A DNA stretch of 64,000 bases from Novosphingobium sp. ERN07 (lineage in GTDB: Bacteria > Pseudomonadota > Alphaproteobacteria > Sphingomonadales > Sphingomonadaceae). The stretch covers positions 310,001 through 374,000 of the forward strand of contig NZ_JABAID010000003.1 in NCBI RefSeq assembly GCF_012641335.1, in the 5' to 3' direction. Position 1 is the stretch's first letter, and each line of letters starts with the position of its first letter. Both the position numbers and the translations under genes were made by a program. The notes beneath the pieces are model-generated. The model saw only the letters and a program-made list of their open reading frames with translations, ran no database searches and was not told where the DNA came from. This document shows positions 37,379 to 46,284 of this stretch, piece after piece.

Positions 37379-38965
37379 ATGATGAAGAAGGCGGCTCTTT
37401 CCACTCTGGCCCTGTTGCTGGCCAGCACCCCGTTGAGCGTCGAGGCAAAGGCCCCTGCCGCGCTGAAGACCGAAGCATCGGCCCTGATCGACGGCAATGC
37501 CAAGCTGGTGCAGGAAATGGTGGATTCGGTGTTCAGCTTTCAGGAGCCGGGCTTTCAGGAATTCCAGACCGCGGAATACCTGACCGGCATTCTGGCCAAG
37601 AACGGCTTTACCATCACCAAGGGCGTGGCGGGCATCCCATCGGCATGGACCGCGACGTGGAGCAACGGCGATGGGCCGGTGGTGGCGCTGGGGTCTGACG
37701 TGGACGGGCTGCTGGGCCTTTCGCAAGTGCCCGGCGTCCCGCAGATCAAGCCGCTGATCCCTGGCGCGCCAGGGCATGGCGAAGGGCACAATTCGGGGAT
37801 GCCGCTGATCGTGGCCGCAGCCCTTGCCACCAAGGAAGTGATGACCAAGCACGGCATCAAGGGCAAGCTGATGCTGTGGCCGGGCGTGGCCGAAGAATTG
37901 CTGGCAACCAAGGCGTATTATGTGCGCGCAGGCCTGTTCAAGGACGTGGACGTTTCGATCTTCACCCACGTCGCGTCCAGCTTTGGCACCAGCTATGGCG
38001 ATTCCGGCAACAACGGGATGGTTTCGGTCGAATACAACTTCAAGGGGATCACGTCCCACGCAGCGGGTGCGCCGTGGTCCGGGCGCAGCGCGCTGGACGG
38101 GGTGGAACTGATGAACGTGGCGTGGAACATGCGGCGCGAGCATCTGCCACTGACGCAGCGTTCGCACTATGTGATCACCAACGGTGGCGGCCAGCCCAAT
38201 ATCGTGCCGGGTGAAGCGACGGTGTGGTATTACTTCCGCGAACAGACCTTTGATTCCATCCGCAAGCTCTATGAAACCGGCAACGAGATTTCGGAAGCTG
38301 CAGCAAAGGCCACCGGCACCACCGTTTCGCGCCGCGTGCTGGGCTATGCCGCGCCAAACTATGGCAACAAGCCACTGGCCGAGGCGGCTTATGAAAACAT
38401 CAAGCTGGTGGGGATGCCCAAGTGGTCTGCCGACGATCAGGCCTTTACCAAGGCGGTGCAGGAATCGCTGAAGTTCAAGATCGCCCCGCTGAAAACCGAA
38501 GTCGATCCGCTGTCATCGCCCGAGACGCGCGAGAAATCGATGGGCGGCGGGTCTGACGATATCGGTGATATCATGTGGACCGTGCCGACAATCACCATCC
38601 GGTTCCCGTCGAACATTCCCAGCATGATCGGCCACAACGTGACATCGGCCATCGCGATGGCGACTCCGGTTGCGCACAAGGGCGCGGTGGCAGGCGCAAA
38701 GGCTGTGGCGCTGACCGTGCTCGACGTGATGACCACGCCCAAGCTGGTGTCCGACGCCAAGACATACTTCAAGACGGTGCAGACCAAGGACCAGAGATAC
38801 GATCCGGTGCTGACGCCGGAAGATCAGCCCGCGATCCATCTGAACAGGGATCTGATGGAACGCATCCGGCCTGAGTTGAAGAAATACAACTATGATCCGG
38901 CCAAGTACCCGACCTATCTGGACCAACTTGGGATCAAGTACCCGACGTTGAAGCCGACGTCGTGA
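37379..38965 (+). CDS. Exported M20-family amidohydrolase/peptidase (AbgB-like)
   Basis: The 528-residue protein has a signal peptide (MMKKAALSTLALLLASTPLS, cleavage near VEA). The M20 di-metal core follows: EPGFQEFQTAEYL, LGSDVDGLLG, GHGEGHNSGMPL with the metal His, the catalytic-base region GVAEELLATKAY, and the dimerisation domain around FKGITSHAAGAP. The closest type is aminobenzoyl-glutamate hydrolase subunit B, which cleaves an aryl amide from glutamate. It lies 40 bases after the TBDR and is probably in its operon, trimming imported conjugates in the periplasm. Confidence 0.88.
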   Translation: MMKKAALSTLALLLASTPLSVEAKAPAALKTEASALIDGNAKLVQEMVDSVFSFQEPGFQEFQTAEYLTGILAKNGFTITKGVAGIPSAWTATWSNGDGPVVALGSDVDGLLGLSQVPGVPQIKPLIPGAPGHGEGHNSGMPLIVAAALATKEVMTKHGIKGKLMLWPGVAEELLATKAYYVRAGLFKDVDVSIFTHVASSFGTSYGDSGNNGMVSVEYNFKGITSHAAGAPWSGRSALDGVELMNVAWNMRREHLPLTQRSHYVITNGGGQPNIVPGEATVWYYFREQTFDSIRKLYETGNEISEAAAKATGTTVSRRVLGYAAPNYGNKPLAEAAYENIKLVGMPKWSADDQAFTKAVQESLKFKIAPLKTEVDPLSSPETREKSMGGGSDDIGDIMWTVPTITIRFPSNIPSMIGHNVTSAIAMATPVAHKGAVAGAKAVALTVLDVMTTPKLVSDAKTYFKTVQTKDQRYDPVLTPEDQPAIHLNRDLMERIRPELKKYNYDPAKYPTYLDQLGIKYPTLKPTS

Positions 38966-39009
38966 GGGGGAACTACGTGTTCACGATAGCCTGAACCACC
39001 TGATCGTTG

Positions 39010-39028
39010 CCCCGGACTTGTTCCGGGG
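39010..39028. repeat. REP-like CCCCGG...CCGGGG palindrome
   Basis: A CCCCGG-acttgtt-CCGGGG stem-loop lies 45 bases after the M20 gene. An outer CGTTGC/GCAACG pair (39005-39010 and 39043-39048) could extend it. It resembles the 28621-28642 palindrome and probably marks the end of the TBDR-M20 transcript. Confidence 0.45.
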
Positions 39029-39176
39029 TGACGTTTCTGTGAGCAACGTCCAAAGCCCACCCCCAGCGCAAGAAATGTCAAATCTCGGAACAGCCCGGTC
39101 TAAAGCCTGCGCGCCGTTGCGCGGCTAGTCTTGGCCCAAGAGGCTTATAAAAGCCGGTTCTTGGGAGAGACATACA

Positions 39177-41390
39177 ATGGCATCAAAGCCCTTCGCCTGT
39201 GCTTTTGCGCTGGCCCTTTCGTGCACCGTTTCACCGCTGGCATTGGCGCAGGACGCGCTGCCCGACGATGACGGCAATGCCGATATCGTGGTGACGGCGC
39301 AGCGGCGCGAACAATCGCTGCTGGACGTGCCATTGGCGGTAACCGCGCTGGGCGGAGACAGTCTGGCAGAGCGTGGGATCACCAATTCGGCGCAGCTGGG
39401 CGATGCGGTGCCGAACCTGCAGATCAACAGCCCTTATGGCAACACCCAGCCCAACTTCTCGTTGCGCGGGATCGGGGTGGCCAACGAATACAACAGCAAT
39501 CAGGCATCGCCAGTGGGCGTCTATCTGGATGACGTTTACCTTGCGCCGCGCACCAGCCACGGCATGGGGCTGTTCGATCTTGACCGGATCGAAGTGCTGC
39601 GCGGGCCGCAGGGCACATTGTTTGGCCGCAATACCACGGGCGGCGCAGTGAACTTCATCACGAAGAAACCCGATCTTTCCGGCAGCAACGGCTATCTCCA
39701 GTTGGGCTATGCCAATTTCGATACTTTCACCGCGCAAGGTGCCGCCGAAACCACGCTGAGCGAGGACAAGCTGGGCCTGCGCGTGGCGGCGAACTATGCC
39801 AAGGGCGATGGCCAGATCCGCAATGTCTTTCCCGGCGGGCGCGATGCGGCATCGACCGATACGTTGCAGGGCCGCGTTGCGCTGCGCGCGAAGCCTGCCG
39901 AAACGCTGGACATAACGCTGCGCGCCTATGGCGGGCGGGACCGGGGTACGCAAGCGGCGGTGCATGGCCTTGGCGCATTCCGCACCGGGCTGGGCTTCTT
40001 CGAGATCAACGAAAACCGCGTTGGCGTGAACCGGACCGACGCCTGGGGCTTTTCCGCAAACGTGAGCCTAGAATTGAGCGATACCTTGAGCTTAACGTCC
40101 ATCACCAGCTACGACGGGGGCAGCCAGAACCTGCAGCAGGCAGCAGACGGTGCGCCGCTGGATATCCTCGATATCAACTGGCGTTCGCAATACCGCCAGT
40201 TCAGTGAAGAACTGCGCGCCAATTATGACGGCAACGGCGTGAGCTTCGTCGGCGGGCTGTTCTATGGCTGGGACAGCAACATTACCGACAACACGTTCAA
40301 CCTGCCGCTGCCGCCTGCGGGCGGGTTCTTCCAGCATTACCGGCAGGTGCGCAACAGCTATGCCGTGTTCGGGCAGGCGGATATCGATCTGGCCGACAAG
40401 TTGGTGCTGACGCTGGGCGCGCGCTATACGCATGATACGTCGCGCTATGGTGATGCCCATGCCAATCTGTTCATCGGTGCAGTGGGCGCAGCGCAGACGC
40501 CGATTGCCACGACGGTCCCTTGCGCGGGCGTGGCCGGAACCTGCGCCTATGATCCCACCGCGCGCTTTGCGCTGTCGGACAAGAACGATGCGCTGACCGG
40601 GCGCGTGGCGCTGAGCTATACCTTCGACAGCGGCACGCTGGTCTATGCCAGCTACAACCGTGGGTATCGCGCGGGCGCGGTCAACGGCGGTGGCTATACC
40701 TCGTCCGCCGGCATCGGCTACATCAAGCCTGAGCGGGTGAACGCTTATGAAGTGGGCATAAAGGGCAGGGCCGGGGGCCGGTTGCTGACGTATGCGGCAT
40801 CGGCGTTCTATTACGATTACACCAACCAGCAATTGCAGGACACGCGAGCCGGGCCGGTGTCGTTCCTTGTCAACGCGCCGAAATCCGAAGTCTATGGGCT
40901 GGAACTGGAAACGACGCTGCGCTCGGTGGATGGGCTGCGTATCGACGCATCGCTGGGCCTGCTACATTCCAAGTACAAGCAGCTTACGCTGCAAGGCGCG
41001 AACCTTTCTGGCAACGATCTGCCCTTTGCCCCACGCATGACCGCGCAGTTCGGATTCGAATGGGACATGGCGGATGTGGGTGGCGGCACGCTGACTTTTG
41101 CGCCGAACATGGCCTATTCCAGCAGACAGTTCTTCTCCCCCTTCAACGAGGACAATGCGCCGGGCACCGGGCAGATCAACAGCGAATTGCAGCAGGGGGC
41201 CAATGCCCGCGTCAATGCGGCGCTAAGCTGGGCCAGCGATGCGATCACCGTGCGCGTTTTTGCCAACAACCTCTTCAATCGCAAACTCTATGGCTATGGC
41301 CTTGATCTGCGCGGGGCGGGGTTCCCTTACAACTTCCTCGTGCCCGCTGCACCGCGCACATATGGCGCCAGCATCCGTTACAGCTTCTGA
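39177..41390 (+). CDS. TonB-dependent receptor (P450 operon)
   Basis: This 737-residue receptor has a signal peptide ending SPLALAQ, a TonB box-like ADIVVTAQRREQSL, and a plug with RGIGVANEYNSN, DVYLAPR and VLRGPQGTLFGRNTTGGAVN. The barrel ends in GASIRYSF with terminal Phe. The gene is the first of four tightly packed plus-strand genes; its stop is 1 base before the P450 ATG. It probably imports the hydrophobic substrate of the P450. Confidence 0.93.
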   Translation: MASKPFACAFALALSCTVSPLALAQDALPDDDGNADIVVTAQRREQSLLDVPLAVTALGGDSLAERGITNSAQLGDAVPNLQINSPYGNTQPNFSLRGIGVANEYNSNQASPVGVYLDDVYLAPRTSHGMGLFDLDRIEVLRGPQGTLFGRNTTGGAVNFITKKPDLSGSNGYLQLGYANFDTFTAQGAAETTLSEDKLGLRVAANYAKGDGQIRNVFPGGRDAASTDTLQGRVALRAKPAETLDITLRAYGGRDRGTQAAVHGLGAFRTGLGFFEINENRVGVNRTDAWGFSANVSLELSDTLSLTSITSYDGGSQNLQQAADGAPLDILDINWRSQYRQFSEELRANYDGNGVSFVGGLFYGWDSNITDNTFNLPLPPAGGFFQHYRQVRNSYAVFGQADIDLADKLVLTLGARYTHDTSRYGDAHANLFIGAVGAAQTPIATTVPCAGVAGTCAYDPTARFALSDKNDALTGRVALSYTFDSGTLVYASYNRGYRAGAVNGGGYTSSAGIGYIKPERVNAYEVGIKGRAGGRLLTYAASAFYYDYTNQQLQDTRAGPVSFLVNAPKSEVYGLELETTLRSVDGLRIDASLGLLHSKYKQLTLQGANLSGNDLPFAPRMTAQFGFEWDMADVGGGTLTFAPNMAYSSRQFFSPFNEDNAPGTGQINSELQQGANARVNAALSWASDAITVRVFANNLFNRKLYGYGLDLRGAGFPYNFLVPAAPRTYGASIRYSF

Positions 41391-41391
41391 C

Positions 41392-42618
41392 ATGGTGGCG
41401 GCATCGATGATCGATCTGAAGAACCCCGATCTTTATGTCGGCGCGATGCCCTATGCCGGGTTTGCGGCCATGCGCGCCGCAGGCCCGGTCCACTGGAACC
41501 CTGAGGTTGATGGCGCAGGGTTCTGGGCGGTGCTGGGCTATGACGAGATTATGGCCGTATCGCGCCAGCCCGATCTGTTTTCATCCGCTTATGAAAACGG
41601 CGGACACCGCATTTTCAACGAAAACGAGGTGGGGCTGACAGGCGCGGGGGAATCCGCCATTGGCATACCCTTCATCTCGCGCGATCCGCCCACACATACG
41701 CAATATCGCAAGTTCGTGATGCCCGCGCTTTCGCCCGCGCGGTTGCAGGGGATCGAGGAGCGGATTGCCGAGCGGGTGACGCGCCTATTCGCGCAGGTTC
41801 CGCTGGGTGAGGCGGTCGACATCCTGCCGCTGCTGACCGTGCCCCTGCCCCTGCTGACGCTGGCCGAATTGCTGGGCGTGCCTGCCGAGATGTGGCACGA
41901 TCTGCACCGCTGGACCGACGCCTTCGTGGGCGAGGACGACCCCGACTTTCGCCAGTCACCCGAAGCGATGCAGGCGGTGCTGGGTGAGTTCATGGCCTTT
42001 GCCGCCGCCCTGTTCGAAGATCGCCGGGCCAATCCGGGGCCGGATATTGCATCCTTGCTGGCCAACGCGGAAATCCGGGGAGAGCCGGTGCCGCTGGGCG
42101 ATTTCATCGGCAATCTGATCCTTGCGCTGGTGGGCGGGAACGAGACGACGCGCAATTCGATCAACCACTCCATCATCGCCTTCGCCGCAAACCCGGACCA
42201 ATGGGACACCTTGCGCGCCGATCCGGCGCTGCTGCCTGGCGCGGTGAAGGAAATGGTGCGCCATGCCAGCCCGGTGATCCACATGCGCCGCACCGCGATG
42301 CGCGATACCGAGCTTGGCGGAAAAGCGATCCGCAAGGGTGACAAGGTGGTAGTGTTCTATCCCGCCGGAAACCGCGATCCTGCGGCGTTTGCCGATCCTG
42401 ACCGGTTCGATATCACCCGGCCCGTGCGGCAGCATCTCGCCTTTGGTTCGGGCACGCACGTTTGCGTGGGGTCGCGCCTTGCTGAGATGCAATTGCGGCT
42501 GGCCTTTGCCGAAATGGCGCGTCATGTTCGGGCCTTCGAGATCGTGAGGGAGCCGCGCCGGGTGCGGTCGAACTTCATCAACGGTTTCAAGCGGCTGGAG
42601 GTAATACTGGTGCCGTGA
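41392..42618 (+). CDS. Cytochrome P450 monooxygenase
   Basis: This soluble class-I bacterial P450 of 408 residues shows the I-helix oxygen-activation site GGNETT (248-253), the K-helix ExxR as EMVR (287-290) and the heme loop FGSGTHVCVG with Cys358. In outline it resembles bacterial terpenoid/steroid-hydroxylating P450s. ATG 41392 lies 1 base after the TBDR stop; ATG 41407 is an alternative. No ferredoxin or ferredoxin reductase gene is adjacent, so redox partners must come from elsewhere. The next steps may be the alcohol dehydrogenase in the same operon. Confidence 0.94.
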   Translation: MVAASMIDLKNPDLYVGAMPYAGFAAMRAAGPVHWNPEVDGAGFWAVLGYDEIMAVSRQPDLFSSAYENGGHRIFNENEVGLTGAGESAIGIPFISRDPPTHTQYRKFVMPALSPARLQGIEERIAERVTRLFAQVPLGEAVDILPLLTVPLPLLTLAELLGVPAEMWHDLHRWTDAFVGEDDPDFRQSPEAMQAVLGEFMAFAAALFEDRRANPGPDIASLLANAEIRGEPVPLGDFIGNLILALVGGNETTRNSINHSIIAFAANPDQWDTLRADPALLPGAVKEMVRHASPVIHMRRTAMRDTELGGKAIRKGDKVVVFYPAGNRDPAAFADPDRFDITRPVRQHLAFGSGTHVCVGSRLAEMQLRLAFAEMARHVRAFEIVREPRRVRSNFINGFKRLEVILVP

Positions 42619-43514
42619 TGGGTGAGGCGAACTGGGACAACAAGGCAATCATCTGCGACGTTCTGGGCCGCTCCCCAGACGTTGAGATGGGGTCCATCGG
42701 TGATGGCTGGTCGCTATGCCGGTGGCGGCAATTCGTCGGCGCCTATACCCTGCCAGCCCTGCCGCAGCCGATCTTCACCGTGCACATCGCGGGCAAGCCG
42801 CAGGTAAAAACGTGGGACAACGGTAGCTGGACCGAAACAAGTTCCATCCCGGGCTGCGCCACCATCGTGCCTGCAGGAATGCCCACCGGCTGGCTGGTGG
42901 ACGGCGAACTGGACGTGGTAACGCTGTCGATGTCGTCAGACGTGCTGGCAGGGCAGGCGCATACCGACCAGTTCAACCGGATGCGCTTTGCCTTTGCCGA
43001 TCCACTGGGCGTGGCGCTGACCCGGCAGATACTGGCTGAACTCTATGCCCCGCAGGCCGAAGAGCGCACGGCCTATGTCTCGGCAATGGTCAACGCGCTG
43101 AAGGCGCACATCCTTTCCGGCCCGCCCGCACATGGCAATCCTCTCGATATTCCAGTGTCGGATTTCTCCGCCTATCGCCTGCACAAGATCATGAACGCTA
43201 TTCTGGCCGATCCGGCGGGCGAACACAGCCTTGAAGCAATGGCGGGAGTAGCAGGGGTTACGCCTTCGCACTTCTGCCGCCTGTTCAAGAAGGCAATTGG
43301 CATCACGCCGCACCAATATGTCATGAAAGCCCGCCTCGACCGGGCGCAGCAGATGCTGGTACAAACCGACCTGAGCCTTGCCGCCCTTTCAGAAGCGGCG
43401 GGCTTTGCCAGCCAGAGCCATTTCAGCCGGGCGTTTCGCGGATGGTACGGCATGGCACCAAGCGATTTCCGCCATCAGGAGCGGCGCAATCAGGAACTGG
43501 GGCATCAGGGTTAG
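42618..43514 (+). CDS. AraC-family transcriptional regulator inside the P450 operon
   Basis: The 298-residue protein has an N-terminal cupin-like sensing domain and a C-terminal double HTH (about 185-290: LEAMAGVAGVTPSHFCRLFK, then SLAALSEAAGFASQSHFSRA). ATG 42618 shares one base with the P450 stop. Being embedded between P450 and alcohol dehydrogenase, it is likely a substrate-responsive activator of its own operon. Confidence 0.9.
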   Translation: MGEANWDNKAIICDVLGRSPDVEMGSIGDGWSLCRWRQFVGAYTLPALPQPIFTVHIAGKPQVKTWDNGSWTETSSIPGCATIVPAGMPTGWLVDGELDVVTLSMSSDVLAGQAHTDQFNRMRFAFADPLGVALTRQILAELYAPQAEERTAYVSAMVNALKAHILSGPPAHGNPLDIPVSDFSAYRLHKIMNAILADPAGEHSLEAMAGVAGVTPSHFCRLFKKAIGITPHQYVMKARLDRAQQMLVQTDLSLAALSEAAGFASQSHFSRAFRGWYGMAPSDFRHQERRNQELGHQG

Positions 43515-43524
43515 GGAGAGGATA

Positions 43525-44637
43525 ATGACCGAGGCCGTTGCAGCCGTGGTGCGCGAACCCGGCGGGGCGTTTTCGCTTGAGACGATTGATGTGGACGCGC
43601 CCCGCGCGGGCGAAGTGCGCGTGCGCATTGCGGGCGTTGGCCTGTGTCACACCGACCTGATCTTTCGCGATCAGTTTGCGCCTTTTGCCCTGCCTGGCGT
43701 GCTGGGCCACGAAGGGGCTGGCGTGATCGAGGCGGTGGGCGAGGGCGTGGACGGCCTTGCCGTGGGTGACGAAGTGGTCGTAGGCTTTTCAAGCTGCGGG
43801 GCATGCCCGCGGTGCGATGAGCACCTGCCAAGCTATTGCCAGACCTTTGTGCCGCTGAACTACGCCGGGATGCGGCTTGAGGATGGATCGACCGCTTACG
43901 CCAAGGATGGCGAGCGGGTGACGTCGCACTTCTTTGGCCAGTCCTCGTTTTCCGCATTGACGATTACGCGCGCACGCAATGTTGTTAAGGTGGATACCTC
44001 GAAAGTGGCTCTGGAATTACTAGGGCCGTTGGGGTGCGGGTTCCAGACCGGGGCGGGCGGAGTGATCAATTCGCTGGCTTGCCCGGCGGGATCGAGCATC
44101 GCGGTGTTCGGCGGCGGGCCGGTGGGACTGGCCGCCGTGATGGGTGCGGTGATTCAGGGGTGTTCGACCATCGTGCTGGTTGAGCCCGTGGCCGCGCGGC
44201 GCGACATTGCGCTGGAACTGGGCGCAACGCATGTGATCGATCCGGGGGCGGTGGATAATCTGGCCGAAGCGCTGCGGGCGATCGTGCCTGCCGGGCTGGA
44301 CTTCGCGTTCGACACTTCGGGCGTTGTGCCGGTGATCGAGGCCGGGCTTGCCGCGCTGGGCAGCCACGGCGCCATCGGTCTGGTCGGTGTTCCAGCCAAG
44401 CCGGAAGCGGCGATCAACGTCAACATCGCCGCGCTGATGACACCGGGCCACCGCATCATCGGCATTATCGAAGGCGACAGTGATCCGCAGGCCTTTGTCC
44501 CTGAACTGATCGCGCATCACGCAGCGGGCCGTTTCCCCTTCGACCGGCTGATCAAGACGTTTCCGCTGGCGCAAATCAACGAAGCGCTGGCCGCACAGGC
44601 CCGCGGCGAGTGCATCAAGGTGGTGCTTATTCCTTAG
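43525..44637 (+). CDS. Zinc-dependent alcohol dehydrogenase (aryl-alcohol type)
   Basis: The 370-residue MDR-family enzyme has catalytic zinc ligands in GVGLCHTD and LGHEGAG, the four structural-zinc Cys in CGACPRCDEHLPSYC, and the NAD loop FGGGPVGLAAV. It resembles benzyl-alcohol/geraniol-type dehydrogenases. It follows araC by 10 bases with an AGGGAGAGG ribosome site and presumably oxidises the alcohol made by the P450 to an aldehyde. Its end overlaps the convergent phosphatase gene by 11 bases. Confidence 0.92.
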   Translation: MTEAVAAVVREPGGAFSLETIDVDAPRAGEVRVRIAGVGLCHTDLIFRDQFAPFALPGVLGHEGAGVIEAVGEGVDGLAVGDEVVVGFSSCGACPRCDEHLPSYCQTFVPLNYAGMRLEDGSTAYAKDGERVTSHFFGQSSFSALTITRARNVVKVDTSKVALELLGPLGCGFQTGAGGVINSLACPAGSSIAVFGGGPVGLAAVMGAVIQGCSTIVLVEPVAARRDIALELGATHVIDPGAVDNLAEALRAIVPAGLDFAFDTSGVVPVIEAGLAALGSHGAIGLVGVPAKPEAAINVNIAALMTPGHRIIGIIEGDSDPQAFVPELIAHHAAGRFPFDRLIKTFPLAQINEALAAQARGECIKVVLIP

Positions 44638-45496
44638 GCGGCGTGAGGAACTTGGCTTTCAATGCTTCGATCTCTGCCGGGGTGAGGCCAAGACCTTTCG
44701 TCGCATAAGCATCGAGCGAGCCGTAGACGCGCTCAACCGCGGCAAAGGCGGCGTTGATATAGGCGGGTTTGACGGTCAGTACCGGTTCGAGGAAAGCCGG
44801 GTTGATCGGGTGGCCCGATTTGGCGACCGCCGCCAGCGTTGCCGCGTTCTTGGCTTCGAGCCGGGCGTTGCTGAGCAGGTAGTCCTGCATCACGGTTTCA
44901 CGCGGCACGCCAAGCAAGCCAAGGACGACCGCGCTGGCCCAACCGGTGCGGTCCTTTCCGGCGGTGCAGTGATAGATCACTGGCCCATCGGCGGCGATCA
45001 TCGTGCGGATCAGTGTGGCATAGGCGCGGCGGGCGCTGGGCAGCGTCACGAATTCGCGGTTGGCGGCGATGAGCAGCGCCTCGCCCTGACCGCTGGCGAT
45101 CTGCGCCATTGCCTGCCGCATGTCTCCGCCAAGGGATTCGGTGCTGTCTGCCGCCACATCGAGCACCAGATAGGCTGCCCCCGCAGGCACCCGATCAGGT
45201 TCGCGCGTGCGTTCGGTATCGGTGCGCAAGTCTGCTACGGCAGAGGGGCGCAGCGCCGCGATCCGGGCGAGATCGGCATCGCTGAGCAGGTTCATCTGGT
45301 CGGACCGGAAAGCGAGGCCGGGCTTTACCATGCGCCCATCAACCGTGCGGTATCCGCCGATATCGCGGAAGTTGGGCGCGGTGGGCAGGGCGAGCGCAGG
45401 CGCGCTGACGGCGGCAGACGGCTCTGCCACCATAGGCGCGCAGCATGCCAGCAGCGTTCCGAGCAGCAGGGCGCAGGCAAGGCGTTTCATGGTCAT
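44627..45496 (-). CDS. Tyrosine-phosphatase-like lipoprotein (PTP fold, HCTAGKDRTG)
   Basis: The 289-residue protein starts with a lipoprotein signal (ALLLGTLLACC, lipobox LLAC), then NFRDIGGYRTVDGRMVKPGLAFRS-type features of the atypical Tyr/Ser phosphatase family. The P-loop is HCTAGKDRTG, with the nucleophilic Cys and Arg. It would sit at a membrane facing the periplasm. It overlaps the SDR gene by 4 bases and is third in a TBDR-SDR-phosphatase operon. Removing phosphate from an imported organophosphate is as plausible as protein dephosphorylation. Confidence 0.85.
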   Translation of the reverse strand: MTMKRLACALLLGTLLACCAPMVAEPSAAVSAPALALPTAPNFRDIGGYRTVDGRMVKPGLAFRSDQMNLLSDADLARIAALRPSAVADLRTDTERTREPDRVPAGAAYLVLDVAADSTESLGGDMRQAMAQIASGQGEALLIAANREFVTLPSARRAYATLIRTMIAADGPVIYHCTAGKDRTGWASAVVLGLLGVPRETVMQDYLLSNARLEAKNAATLAAVAKSGHPINPAFLEPVLTVKPAYINAAFAAVERVYGSLDAYATKGLGLTPAEIEALKAKFLTPPKE

Positions 45497-46275
45497 ACCC
45501 TTTGCGATGAGATGTTCCCGCCATCCACCACCAGTTCGGCCCCGGTGATATAGCTGGCTTCTGCCGATAGCAGAAAGCGAATGGCGCGTGCGACTTCTTC
45601 CGGGCGGCCCAGACGTTCGAGCAGGATGCGCTTTTCGAACCAGCCATCGGGCAAATTGTCTATCGCCGGGCGCGTCATCGGGGTGACGATCTGGCCGGGC
45701 GATACCGAATTGATGCGAATCCCATCGCGCGCCAGACGATCTGCCAACGAGCGTACAAGCGACAGCAGCCCGCCCTTGCCAGCGGAATAGACCGGATTGA
45801 TCGCGTTGCCCAAGGTGGCATTGATCGATGTGACCGCCACCACCGCCGAGCCTTGCTGCGCGGCCATATCGGCGCGCATTTCCTTCACCAGAAAGGCCAG
45901 CGCGCGCAGATGGATGGCGATGCCGCTGTCCCAGCTTTCGGGCGTCAGGCCATCAATCGAATCCGTATCTACTGTGCCCGCCGAATGAACGAGGCCGCCA
46001 GCGGGGCCAAGCGCGGTGCGCGTTGCCGCAAGCGCCGTGGGAATGGCCGAAAGATCGCGCAGGTCGATGGCGATGCCGCAAGCGCGCACGCCACGCTCAG
46101 CCTCAATTTGCTGCGCAGCATCGCGTGCAGCATTACCGTTGATATCCCACAACGCCACCGGTCGCTCCACGGCGGCGAGCGCCTGTGCGGTGGCAATGCC
46201 GATACCCGATGCCCCACCGGTTACGATCACCGGCGAGGACGGAGTGGAAAGCTGGGTCTGGAAAATGTCGGTCAT
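45493..46275 (-). CDS. Short-chain dehydrogenase/reductase
   Basis: This classical 260-residue SDR has the cofactor loop TGGASGIG, SAG at the NNAG site, Ser in VTSINATLG, and YSAGK as the catalytic Tyr-Lys. DIN after beta-2 suggests NAD preference. It lies between a TBDR (10 bases upstream) and the phosphatase (overlapping), and so oxidises or reduces a hydroxyl of whatever that receptor imports. Confidence 0.9.
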   Translation of the reverse strand: MTDIFQTQLSTPSSPVIVTGGASGIGIATAQALAAVERPVALWDINGNAARDAAQQIEAERGVRACGIAIDLRDLSAIPTALAATRTALGPAGGLVHSAGTVDTDSIDGLTPESWDSGIAIHLRALAFLVKEMRADMAAQQGSAVVAVTSINATLGNAINPVYSAGKGGLLSLVRSLADRLARDGIRINSVSPGQIVTPMTRPAIDNLPDGWFEKRILLERLGRPEEVARAIRFLLSAEASYITGAELVVDGGNISSQRV

Positions 46276-46284
46276 GGATAGCCC

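Noticed and set aside
35194..37503. A 769-codon open frame on the minus strand opposite the TBDR at 34300-37338
   Set aside because: It mirrors a clear receptor gene and its translation is rich in His, Arg and Gly without any recognisable domain. Long antisense frames are common in high-GC DNA.
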